A DNA stretch of 64,000 nt from Eremophila alpestris peregrina (Eukaryota; Chordata; Aves; Passeriformes; Alaudidae). Where the stretch lies: positions 2,745,324-2,809,323 of the forward strand of contig WMCF01000029.1 in NCBI GenBank assembly GCA_009792885.1. Reading direction: 5' to 3'. Positions within the stretch are counted from its first letter, which is position 1. The number at the start of each line of letters is the position of its first letter. The notes under the pieces are model-generated. The model was not told where the DNA came from. It did not search any database and was given only the letters and a program-made list of their open reading frames with translations. The translations under genes and the position numbers were made by a program. This document shows positions 50,880 through 62,016 of the stretch, piece by piece.

Positions 50880-51210
50880 AGCCCGGCACTGCCCAGTGCC
50901 CTGCAGCCCCTGTGTGCCCCGGGGCACTTCCACCCTCTGCAGACACGGCACGGCAGCGGCTGCTCCGACACCTGCCCAGGTGTGTGCAGGGCAGCGAGGG
51001 AGGGACCTGCGGGGTGGGGATGCTCCGGGAGGGAGGGAGGAAAGGTGGTACCTGCGGGGTGGGGATGCTCCGGGAGGTGCCTGCAGGGTTGGGATGCTCC
51101 GGGAGGGAGGGATGGAGGTGCCGGCGGGATGGGGATGCTCTGGGCTGTGACCCCAGCAGCCAGGGTCACCTTGGCAGCCCCAGCACCGAGGCACTGTCGG
51201 TGGGTGACAC
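50880..51210. promoter_or_regulatory. Small CpG-dense patch
   Basis: This is the only part of the window with many CpG dinucleotides: roughly 15 in about 330 bases, against long CpG-free runs elsewhere. Examples are 'acacggcacggcagcggc', 'ctccgaca' and the repeated 'ctccggga'. It could be a small CpG island of an unannotated or alternative promoter, or CpGs carried along by minisatellite expansion. There is no clear TATA element or first-exon reading frame. GC bias opens several frames on both strands at the same place. The CpG density is seen; promoter activity is inference. Confidence 0.3.
51006..51144 (+). repeat. GC-rich minisatellite, four diverged copies
   Basis: The core 'ggggatgctccgggagg' and its leading 'cctgcggggt' recur at 51006-51032, 51051-51077, 51080-51106 and, more diverged, 51121-51144. 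The spacings are about 45, 29 and 41 bases and 'gggagggagg' filler lies between copies. The plus strand is G-rich with many GGG and GGGG runs, so it is able to form G-quadruplexes. Confidence 0.9.
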
Positions 51211-51337
51211 CCAGCTCTGACCCCCTGGGTTCTGTCTCACCCCACAGCCCCTTTCCTTCCTCCTCCTCCTCCCTGACCTGCTCCTGCTCTCTGCTTTCTG
51301 AAGGTTATCTGAACAAAGGGATCATCAACTTGAGATT

Positions 51338-51349
51338 CCCCCCCCCCCC
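51338..51349 (+). repeat. C12 homopolymer
   Basis: Twelve C residues between 'gagatt' and 'tcaaataatc'. Length polymorphism or a sequencing length error is likely here. Confidence 0.9.
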
Positions 51350-52362
51350 TCAAATAATCAGTATTTTTAAACTGCAGGTTATCTGTAGTGCAGCTTACGT
51401 GCATGAAACTCATGCTGTTGTTTAAAATCCTCTTTTCAATAAGATGCATTAGCAAACAAGTGTCTGTTCATGTAAGGACATGATCATTCTTATTTTGGAC
51501 ACAAACCTAGTATTTTATCAAATATTGTTTCATTTAAATCTTACTAATGCTGAATGATTGTGGAAAAAATGGGGTTTTTTAAGTCTTAGAGATTTACATC
51601 CTTATAAAACTAGTTTGCTTTAAATCTCAGGTCTGGCACAGAATAATTTCTACTCTGCTTGGTTACAAAAGCTATCAGCTTACCCAGTTCTTCTTCTGAG
51701 AACCGTAATTTCAAGGCAAAATTAGGTTTACTTAATGTAAAGGCTCGAATTACTTTAAAAGACAAGAAAAGAGACTTATTTCACAGCCTTATGTAATCTT
51801 TTTTTCCTATGAGTTAATTTTCTTCCTAAACCGGTTTCTCACTAAACAAGACACCGACATTTTGCACCTCTTCTTTGCGTACACAAGAACTTCACCAAAC
51901 TGGCTACAGTTACAAAATGCTGCCTTTTCTGAGCAGCATTTCCTTAAAGTGATAATTTTTCACGGCATGCCCTTGAAAAGCAATCCTACAATCCAGAAAA
52001 TGTGCCATGTTTGCAAAGTCTCTTGCCCCACTTGGTTTATGGAAGGAGAAGAGCCCCGTCCTGCAGCAGTGGCTGTGGTTTGTGTGTCACCAAGGGGCAC
52101 AGGGCTGGCTGCACACCCAGCCCACAGACTCATCACAGCCAGCCTGGGCTGCAGAATAATGCCATTTCTTGTTAGAGCCACATGGGATTGACACAGACCA
52201 ACAATCCTGGGTACAGGGCTCATGCTAATCAGCCACATACACAAACAAGAGTTCCCAACCTACACAAGTTTATCCAATCTGTGTGGCCCAGAAAATATCC
52301 AGAATGTTGATTTTTAGGACTACTAACTATTTCTTCTCTACTTTTTTTTTTTTCCCTCACAG
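51350..52362. other. Noncoding stretch (possible intron)
   Basis: No gene or repeat recognised. The chance frame at 51862-52191 has no flanking splice pair. The stretch ends in a long T-run and 'ccctcacag', the acceptor of the next candidate. Confidence 0.6.
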
Positions 52363-52548
52363 TGGCTCAAGAGCCACGTTTATTTCCCTGCCATGCAGCA
52401 CCAAGGAAGTTTTCATTTAACAAACCCAAGTGTTTTTAATACCTGCACTGTAGCACCATTTGATCAAGGAGAGTTTGTTCTCCAGCTAAGACACCAGCAG
52501 CCTTCATCCACCCAGCTGCAGATGACCCTAATTCTGACAGAAAAACAG
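52363..52548 (+). CDS. Exon candidate (62 codons), product unknown
   Basis: One of the best acceptors in the window, a T-run followed by 'ccctcacag', ends at 52362. The frame starts WLKSHVYFPAMQHQGSFHLT and includes APFDQGEFVLQLRHQQ. The alternating pattern in that second part would suit beta strands, but no family is recognised. The likely right edge is 'aaacag|gtctgt', a weak donor, giving exactly 62 codons in phase 0 on both sides. If that donor is not used, the same frame runs on to a TAG at about 52662, which could make it a last exon. It is phase-compatible with 45780-45993 before it and 61708-62016 after it. Product unknown. Confidence 0.22.
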
Positions 52549-55500
52549 GTCTGTGGCATCTCATTAGCAACATGTAGGTGCCTGAAGTTAGCTGAGACTT
52601 CACAGCAAATTTTTAAAAATCTATCTGTTGTTCATTTCCTGAAGTTCTCTGTATTTGAATAGCAGTGAAAACATCAATCAGGCTTGTGTACACATTTTAA
52701 TTTAGTAAGTGAAAAAAAATTAACTAATCTTGAATACAAAGAAGAGAAAGGTATCACCATGCTCATGAAAAAGTTTGAGATTTTTTTCAATACAGTAAGT
52801 TGTGGGAGTCTGCAGAGGCTCTCCAGTACTTCATAATGATTTAGGGCATGGTTAAGAGGTATCCACCCTTGCAGCTACCAAAAATTTTTAAAAACTGTTC
52901 ATTTTCCAAAGAAAAGGTATCAGCAAATTGAGTGTCATGAAGGAATAGTTTGCACAGAAGCACTGAATCAGTCTGAGCCAGAAGGTTTGACTGAACTCTC
53001 AGCTTTAGTTAAACTATACCAGAAATAAATGGGAATAAACAAACAGATTAGGAAAAGAAGGCAGAAGAAAGTAATAAGAGTCGTTAATGTAATCTTCACT
53101 TGAGGAATGGGGCAAATGTAAACTGAAAGGGTCTCTGTGTGTAACAGAGACTATAAAAGGAAGACTGTTAGTACTAAAACTGATTTGTGTAGGCTTCTGA
53201 AGAAAGAAAAATATCCCACTAGCCATCCAAACACTTTACACCTGGCCTGTGAACAGATTTGGTCCCATGAAGAGAAATAAAGAACCCCCTAAACCTCCCC
53301 TGGAGCTTGGAAACTGGGGACTTTAGAGCTGCTAACTTTGCAGGAGAACAATGGCAGAAAGATCAGAGCAAACACCATTTTCCCTGCCAGACTCTCAGCC
53401 ATGGCCTCAGGAACTCAGCTTTGCCATGGGACAGGAGATTGCTGTGGCAGCACAGTCGCCTCCTTTCACAGCTTGAGCCCAGGAACCACAAGGGCCCTGC
53501 AGAGGGGGAAACCTCAAACTGGCAGTGTCTAATTTGGTTTTGTTTATGTTCCTATGTTCCCTATTGATCTGCACAGGGCCTAGAATCAGCAGCTAAGACC
53601 AGCAACCTCCCCAGTACAAACTGCAGAGGCAAAATAATCTCCGAATAAATCTTCCTGCTCCAAATCAGAGGAGACAATCAGATCCAGCAGCTGGCACTGC
53701 TGGAAGTGGCCCCAAAGTCCACTTGTCACAAGGCTCTGCACAGAGATCAGTGAGTGTTTCAGCTTGGTGCTGCAGGCTGGGATCTCTGTCAATCACAGCA
53801 GAGGGTCTTTTAGCCTTTTGAATAAAGCAGAACAGGCAGCATCCATGAAGGTAGTGCAGCAACCCCATAATGAGGTGAAACAGGTTCTCAGTAGAGCCAA
53901 TGTAATGGGGAGGAGAGAGAGCAGAAGAACAGCAATGTTGAAAATAATCCTTTGGGAACAGTTTAACCCCCAAGTGACTACTACCAGGATCTCTAATTAA
54001 CAGATACACTGACTTCAAAACAAGACAAGGATGTCTGTCCTTTAACAAGGACAGGGACTGCATAGCTTGGACATGCCAGATGAGAACTATCTGACAGCCA
54101 CTGAGACATGCCCCACTAGAGAAGCCTTCACAAGTTCCTCAGGACACCACAAAAAACAGTATCTGCACAATAAAACATAATCCTGCTCTCACCACATTGT
54201 CTCATTTTTTCCACGTATCTTAGACCCTTAACAGCTTTCTATAAATTCCAGTTCAGAAGGCACAGCACATCCAGTGGTTAGAAAAGCCACTTTGTATTTG
54301 CTTAAAAGGAAAACGAGTCAGCTAAGAAAGGCAAACCAAAATATCCTGCTTGCTGATTTTCCATTAGATACTTGTGGGACTGCCCCAGGTCTGCGACCAG
54401 GCAGTGCCTCCACCAAAAAACGCATGGCATTTTGGAAGGTCTTTCCTTTCTAAACAAGGATACTGCAGACTTCAATGCTGTCAGCCTAATTTACAGGATA
54501 CAGGTGTTAGTTATTCTTTAAAACAAGAGCCCTTCATACACAGAGTACCCTGCAATGTTTCATCTTACAGAGAAATCAGACTAAAGAATCTTTCTAGAGG
54601 TACAGATCACACTGCCTTTATGGAGCCCCTGGAAGGCCATATTCCTTCTCTTGTCACTTAGGAAAAAATCCATTCATCACTGAGCCAAACCCAAGCACCA
54701 GCTGAGGTGCTTTTCAAGCACATGGTGTGTGCATTTCCAGCCAGCAGGTGCCTATGCACCAAGGTATGGCCATCATTTAACAGATCAATGCCCAGTATTT
54801 GCACGTGAACCAGGATTCCTCACATTATGGAATAACAAATGGACTTTAGCCCCTTCAGAGAAGAGAGCAATGAAATACTGGAACAACTTACCAAGTCCCT
54901 GGTTTGCTGCCTGTGGATATCCAAGGTCCATGAAAACACAGAGACATGATGCTGCAGCCTTGTTCCTGAGCTGTACACAGAGCTTCTGGAAGTAATTCCC
55001 CTCCCCCAGTTCCTTGTTGCATATTCAGGATTCAGAGGCACCGATTTATAGTATTATTACCTTTTCTACTTGTTCTTTTCCCATTAAAGTTTTTTCTCAG
55101 TGCTAACAGGAATTTATTTTTAAGATGGTGGCAATGGAGGGTAGCTTGCACAGTGCATGGGTTGGCATGACCACTTCCCATGCTTTCAGCATTGCCAGGA
55201 ACAAGTGCCATGGCTGAACAGCCAGGAGAGATCTCTGTCAGCAGCAGGAAAAGCCCACCACACACTACTGCTCTCCAATAAAAGATCAAGGTAGTGATCA
55301 AAGAAGGACTGCATCACTAAATTGAAGCAACAGCCTTCTCCATAGCTGATGTTTCATCCATACCTTCAAAGGACACTCTCAAATCATAAATTTTATTGCA
55401 CTACAAAATACTTGCCTTGTTCATTCCTAGAAATTAGAAGTGAAAGGAAAGAATAAACCAGACCAGTGACTTTGGAAATACATTCTGACTTCAAAGGAGC

Positions 55501-58500
55501 ATTTGTATGTTGGTAGCTTCTGTAACAGCAAGAAAACTACAAGCAGCAGGAGGCTGGGAAGACAGATAATTCTGGTGACAGACTGCAGAGTAAACAAAAA
55601 TTAAGTAGATACATTTTTCATGTTTCTTTAAACTAAAGTTTCATCTTTTCTTGTTGTCACCTCTAGGAAGGATTAATTGTAACAGAACTTGTCTGCTGTC
55701 ACTGAAGTAAGGAAATCATAGAAGTAAGAGGACGTACAAGAGAAACAGGCCATCAGCATTTTAACAGAGCTTTAAAAATTCTATGAAAAAAGTACTGTTT
55801 GATAACATATGGTTTCACTTCAGAGATTCAAATACTGGCATTGAAGACAAGGAAGCAGAGGAAGTATGTCCTATAACACGAGTATTTTTGCTGGAATAGT
55901 CAATAATACATGGCAAGTGGCATAAGCTTCATCCACAGCAAGAATCTCTTCTTTACCTATGCAAGGCAATGCACAGGGGCTGAGGGTGGTAAAAGAAGCA
56001 CTCAGTTGTTTCAGTAGTGTTTGGTTCAAGCTAAGTCACCAATAAAAAAAAAGAAATAAATTTTTCTATACGTCTGCTGTCTGGGTGACGTTGCTCTGTG
56101 ACCTAATGTACTAACTTCGTGGACAAAAACAAGCTTTTACTACTGTTAGCTCTGCAAAACCAATATAACCATGGCTGAACAAGCTGGGATTTTTATTACT
56201 GGCAATGAAGTAAAATTCAGACAGAAAACAGCTTGATTGTCAAACCCAAATGTGTGAGTTAGAAAGACTGGCTGTTAAAAAAAAATCACCTTTTGACTTA
56301 TAAACTTAGCAAGGTTTTATCAGAAAGAGATGAACAGAGTGCAGAATCTCCTACTGTCATTTCCACAGTTACTTCTGGAAACACTTCTGCAGTGGGGTTA
56401 CAACCCTCTGCCCTCTTCCCTTTCTGCCAGCCCTCATCCACCACTCACATGCACTACTGCAGGAGCAAGCTGCAGAGCTCTGATTATTCCTGAGGAACAC
56501 CAAGATCATTCTGGATTACTCAAAGAGGCAAGAGATGTAGAAGAAAAGCTGCAGCTTCCTCCAGAGCTCTGCCCTGCTGCACTCTGGGCTCTGCCACTGC
56601 CCCCCTGAGAGAAAGATTTTCCCATCTGCACAAGACCAAAAAGTGCAAGCCTAGAAAAGCCCCTTACAGACTTGCTGACCTCCTGTAAGATTCCTGCACA
56701 CTGAACTCCCCAGCCCTTGGGATCTGCTCCTGACAAGGATCTGGAGTCCTTCCTGCAGGGCTGGGGACCTGCTGTCCCACACTTTGCCAAAGGCAGTCCT
56801 CTGTCAGGCTGAACAGAAAAGGCAGCTCTGTGCTCCTTACTCACTTCATTAAAGGCTTGATCTCCTCACTTTTTGTGAGGGGATCTACACAGCAGGATGC
56901 AGAGTGGTATCAAAGGTGGCTCTGAGTTTACTTGGGAACTGGAAGCACAGAACCCTGCACACATCAGTGCTGATGCTCACACAGCTCCCCTGCTGCTGCC
57001 CAGGCTGGCCAGGTCACTCAGAACTAATTCATGCTAATCCATCTCTGCCCTTTAGATACAGCAAGAGATTTCTTTACTGGTTCAGATGAGGAAGAATCAA
57101 GTTGGAAAAAGCAAATCCCATGAATACAATGCTCTACACCTGGATGTGAGAAAATCTCTCCTGCCTCTCTGAAAACAAAAGAATGTTGCCACTTGGCCCA
57201 TATTAAAACCTCCTTGTATATCCTGGAACCATTTTTTAATCTCTGCACAGCCTAAGATTGAGCCAAGAACGTGAGTTCAACAACAATCTTTTATGTATCT
57301 GACTTAATCCCAATTTAATAACTTAAACCCTAAGTAAATAACCTTTTTTCCCAGGGCATTGAGCCACTCTAAGGTCAGCATTCTGTTTCAAGAGGAGCTG
57401 CCAGCCCCCTTATCCATCCTTTAGGGAGTACTTTCTCAGAACATATGTGGACATTGCCCATTCCAGCAGGGAAGAGAAATTTGTTATGAGAAGATGAAGT
57501 CCAAATTTAGACCATATTGCTTGAGACCATGCTTTTGGACATCTTCCTATCAAGATGTACTTCAGGTGATTCCAGCACTTGCCTTAGGATATGAGATCTT
57601 ATCAAAGAAGCCCTAAGTTTTTTTTAATTTTTAACTGTTGTTTCTTTTCTAACTAGCAGACCCAGCATATCAAGTACTGAGCTACCCTGGGCTTCAGCTG
57701 TGCCAGCACTCCCAGACCTCATCCAGTGGCCAGCAGAGCCCCCAGACAGGAGGGCAGGGATAGGAAGGAAGCACAGAGAACTGTTCCAGCCAGCACCAGG
57801 CAGGAGCACTGGCAATGCTCTGCTCACCTGGTTTTGTTTCTGAAGGAATATTAACCAGTGATTTTTATTTTTTCCTAGATTTTTTTTTCTCATCAGTTGA
57901 TAACTTCAGTTTCATGGCTTTATTGTTAATTTCCTTTTTTTACTGTCAATATCTTGGACACTGGATACCAGTGCTATCATTAGTTATGCCAGCAGACAAA
58001 GAAATTATCTATTTCTGATCTAAATTACTCCTAATTGCACATTCAGCTCTTGAGCTCTCCTTACGCATAAAAAAGTTTATATCTTTTTTTAAAAAGTGCA
58101 TTAGAGGGAGTGGATTGACAGAGAGTTCACTTCCTGACATCATCACCATTGGTTTTATTTTATTTTTACATTTGCACTGCGTAAGCACTGAAGTGTACAA
58201 CAGCCCTATAAACTGACAGGAAAATATGAGCCCTGTCCCAGTGAGTTTGCATTCCAAGATGGGATTTCTTGTTAGCACTAATTCTTTCCACTTTCTTGGA
58301 CTGATTATCAAAAACAATTACAAAGACCTGTACAAACTGTGTGTGCTGTCGTCTGCTAACACAAATAAGATGTATCATTACTTGGGCTTTTTCCTCAATC
58401 CATTTTCCAGAATGCAGCATGACCCTCTCCTCTCTGCCCTCCCCAGCAACACTCTTGGAACAGAAGATACACTGAACTCCCAAGCACAGCCAGTCATTCC

Positions 58501-61500
58501 TGAACATGAGCAATGGCATCTGAAATGCTCAAACTATTGGACTGAGAAACAGTTTTTAGATATTTTAGACATATTTCCACTTTTTTTTTTTAAATATCAC
58601 ATTGATTAAGCTTTTGAATAGCACATTCCTTCAGCAAGATTTGGTATCATTTATATCCAGAAGAAAAAAAAATACAGAATAACCACAACTCATGTCACAG
58701 AATTAAAAAAGCTCCTATAATTTAGGCAAAGCTAAATAGCTAAAGAAGAATTTTTAATCTAAAGACCACGTGTAGTCCTTGCACCACAGTTGCTTATCTG
58801 TCACAAAGCAGACAAGCTGCACTGTGGCCTTGACTGACCATTATACATCATTCAAAGTTAACATTTTTCTATTTGACCATCTTATCTTCATCTCCCTGCC
58901 TGAGTGAGGAGACCCATGAGTCACTAAGTAAAATATCATTCCAGATCCCAAAAGTCTTTGCCAAGGCACAATGTGATCAGTCTCAAGGATTTTTCCAAGA
59001 GGAATCTGGTGGGTTTAAAAGGATGGTTGAAAATACTGAAGGCCTTTCCCCAACAACTCTCTTTGTCTATCTGTGCTAGATTTGCTGCTGCTAAGTTTCT
59101 TTGGGGTAATTTCTAATTCTATGATGCTCACCTTCTGTGGGGAAGGACTGTAAAGTTTAGAAAGACCTACTTAAGCAGTCCTGAAAATCTGCTGTTTGAC
59201 TAAGAGCAGTTAGAATCAAGCAGCTGCTTTCTCTAAAGAGAAGGGTATTTCCAAAAAGCAAGGAAGTGCTGACCCAAAGATGTAACTCCCAAGAGTGAAA
59301 CAACATCATGTGAGTGACATGAAAACAGGCAAGGGACTCCTGATCCCAGGGCATATGAGGACAGGGTGGACCACAAAAGACTGAGCTTGCTTAGTTTCTG
59401 GTTGGAGGGTGTTTACCCTGAAAATGCAAATGCATGATCTGTGGAACAACATTGTCATGAGCTTCAAAAATTTAACAGCCTAATGTTTATAGAGGGTGAC
59501 ACATTTTGGAAGGATACTACAAAAAAAGGCAAAGAAAATATAAAGAGCAAAAAGTAAAACAGACACAGTCATTAGAGTTTAGGTTTATTTTCCGTGGACT
59601 GAACTGGAAGATGATGAAGTGTAAAAGAAACAACTGCTGAGGTTCAACAGAGCTTCCTCACAACACACAGAGCTGGGCCCCAGAACGTGGGGACAGAGAC
59701 AGGGGCAAGAGGCTCCAGCTCTGAGTCTGCACATGGCTCTGGTTTACTTAAATGGTTTTAAACACTTACTCTGGTTTACTTGCAGAGCATCACTTAAATG
59801 AAATATCACCCCACCCTCAATGCAAGCTAGATGAGAGTCAGGTCTCTCAGCCTATTCACACTACCCAAAAGAAAACAAAGGAGACCAGTTTGCAGCACCA
59901 GATCAGAGCAGGGAGCTCCTGAGTGAAGCTCCATAATCAAAATAGCTTTTGTGGGCCACCAACTGGTCACCAACTCTGCAAGTGCAAGAAAGAATGGACA
60001 TTAAACCTATAAAAGAACAATAATTACATAACACAGTGTACATGACCCTATGAAAAAATTGAGAATTATGGCAGTTATTGGGCGTGTATCTGGAGGAAAA
60101 GTAACAATCTCTTTCACTCAGTGCTTGTCAAAAGGAAAGCTGTCACAAAACCAGCTTGAGCTTCAATGCTTCAGGAGGACATTGTAAAATTCCTAGTGAG
60201 GAGAAAAATCAATTTCCATTTCCATTAGATCAAAGTTCAGTTTGATCACAACTATTCATGCAGATATTCCCTTTGCACAGCACGTATCTGAACTGGCATG
60301 GTCACAAAAATAGATGAAAAATGTCTAATTTTTATTATGAAATTGTGTCAGCACCAGCTGAATCATATAAGACTAGGAGTCCATGATTAGTGTCATTTAT
60401 GACAGTTTCTATTCACACTTAAACAACTAAAATTCATGTCCACAAACTACAATTAAGCAATTTACCCATAAACTGATTATTTTTGTGCTATGAAAACCAG
60501 AATTATTTTTCCCCACACCATTATTATTACTTATTTCTGTTAAGCAACACAAGAACACACCTACAATTTAAAATGTCAGTATGGAAAACATTTCAAGCCT
60601 AGAACAGCACTGCAGCTTTGAAAGCTTTATGAAAGATGAAAAAAATAATTTTTCTAATACAGCAGATTAGAAATAAGTTTACTGCATTTTAGCTAAAATT
60701 AGAGAAGAAATTACTGGTTTGTTTATTTGTGTTTGTGTACACATCTATAAAAATACTCCTCCAATATCAGATTGACTTATACTAATGGCCCTTTAAGGGC
60801 TATTGACCTTGGTGCAAATGATTAAGAGTACACTGTGTGTACTAAATAAAGATTTTCAGGGAGACATCTGTTTACTAGCCATGCCTCTTTGTAAGCAAGG
60901 TTCTGCCATTTCTAGGATAGTGTCCTATGCCACAAGGTGGGAAGAAACTGGACCTTCCTCAAAGACCTTCACCCAACAAAAGTACTCCATGAAAAAAAAG
61001 CACTAACAGGAGCTGATATCAGTTTTGCCAGTGAAGAGGACACACACTGTTTGATTCCCCAAAATTATAGATATAGGCATTTCTGAGCATTAGAAACATG
61101 AAAATGCAGGTGAAGGTAGAGCACAGTGGCAAAAAGAAGAAAAGAGGCTGGAGGAAGAAACTTCTGCTATGTGTGACTGAGCAAGTTAAATAAAAGCTAC
61201 AGAGCACCATGGATGACAAAGAAAGAAGGTTAAGCAGTAAAATGGGGGTTTTGGCACAGAGGCAGCTGTAGTGTGACAACATTTCTATCACAAATTGCCA
61301 CAATTTGGCATTACAACCAAATTGTCACCAAATCACACCTGATAATTCAGTATCTTCCATACTTATTGTATGTCTTATTATATGTACTTGTCCCATACTC
61401 AAACAGAAATCTGGAATAGTTTCATGAGATAATTATTAACATAAAGTCCATTCTAAATAATGCAATTATTTAACTGATACTTCAACTTTTCCTTAATAAC

Positions 61501-61707
61501 CTGAAGTGACAGAATGCAGAGCCACTTACAGCCTGTTCTGAAGAGCAGTGTCCTACAGCAGAAGGCAAACAAACAGCAACAGAGGACAAAGGCCATTAAC
61601 AATCATTTATTTGTCCTAATTCAAGGACTGTTCCCCCCTCTGTTTGTTCTGCTGCCTGGTCTAGCCTACAAAGTCTTGCTGACAAAAAATACCTTTTCTT
61701 CCCAAAG
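52549..61707. other. Noncoding stretch (possible intron)
   Basis: No gene recognised. At about 57607-57661 a long T-rich stretch ends in 'ctaactagcag', a strong acceptor, but the following frames close without a donor. The part at 60290-60620 is AT-rich and unique with scattered TAAT words and a CAGCTG E-box. 60784-60799 contains the small palindrome gcccttTaagggc. GC-richer parts (53660-54060, 56390-56850, 57690-57830) open chance frames on both strands. No interspersed repeat is recognised. Confidence 0.55.
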
Positions 61708-62016
61708 GTTTGCAAATACTCACATCATGATTTCACACCTCAGCCAAACTATTTCCTGTTAAATCTGTCTGTCCAAAAGAGGAAAAACTCCAAAAAAAGC
61801 ACCAGTGTGGTGGCAGCATTCAGAGTGCTTGCAGAGTTCTTTGGAGCTCTCACTGCTGGCAATGCTGGCTGTAAAGGCACCATAAAAGCAGCCAAGTGGC
61901 TCATAGGCATCAGCTGCCAGAAACTATTACAGTCCAAAGGCTCAACAAGGAGCAAAAGGCTCCATGTGCTCACTTCACTTCTATTTCACTTGCACAGTCC
62001 TAAATTCTTGGCACAG
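61708..62016 (+). CDS. Exon candidate (103 codons), product unknown
   Basis: The acceptor 'accttttcttcccaaag' ends at 61707 and the segment ends at 'gcacag|gtataa', an acceptable donor. The frame is open for exactly 103 codons in phase 0. It includes VVAAFRVLAEFFGALTAGNA followed by GCKGTIKAAKWLIGISC, which would be helical. The surrounding frame is open for about 140 codons in total (61600-62022), the longest open run in this AT-balanced part. Against coding: one Asp and one Glu in 103 residues, many Lys and His, and an overlapping open antisense frame. It joins 52363-52548 in phase. I recognise no domain. Confidence 0.18.

Noticed and set aside
57607..57780. Very strong acceptor 'tttcttttctaactagcag' followed by open frames
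   Set aside because: Two frames run 35-60 codons to a stop without a donor, and no poly(A) signal follows closely, so neither an internal nor a last exon is supported.
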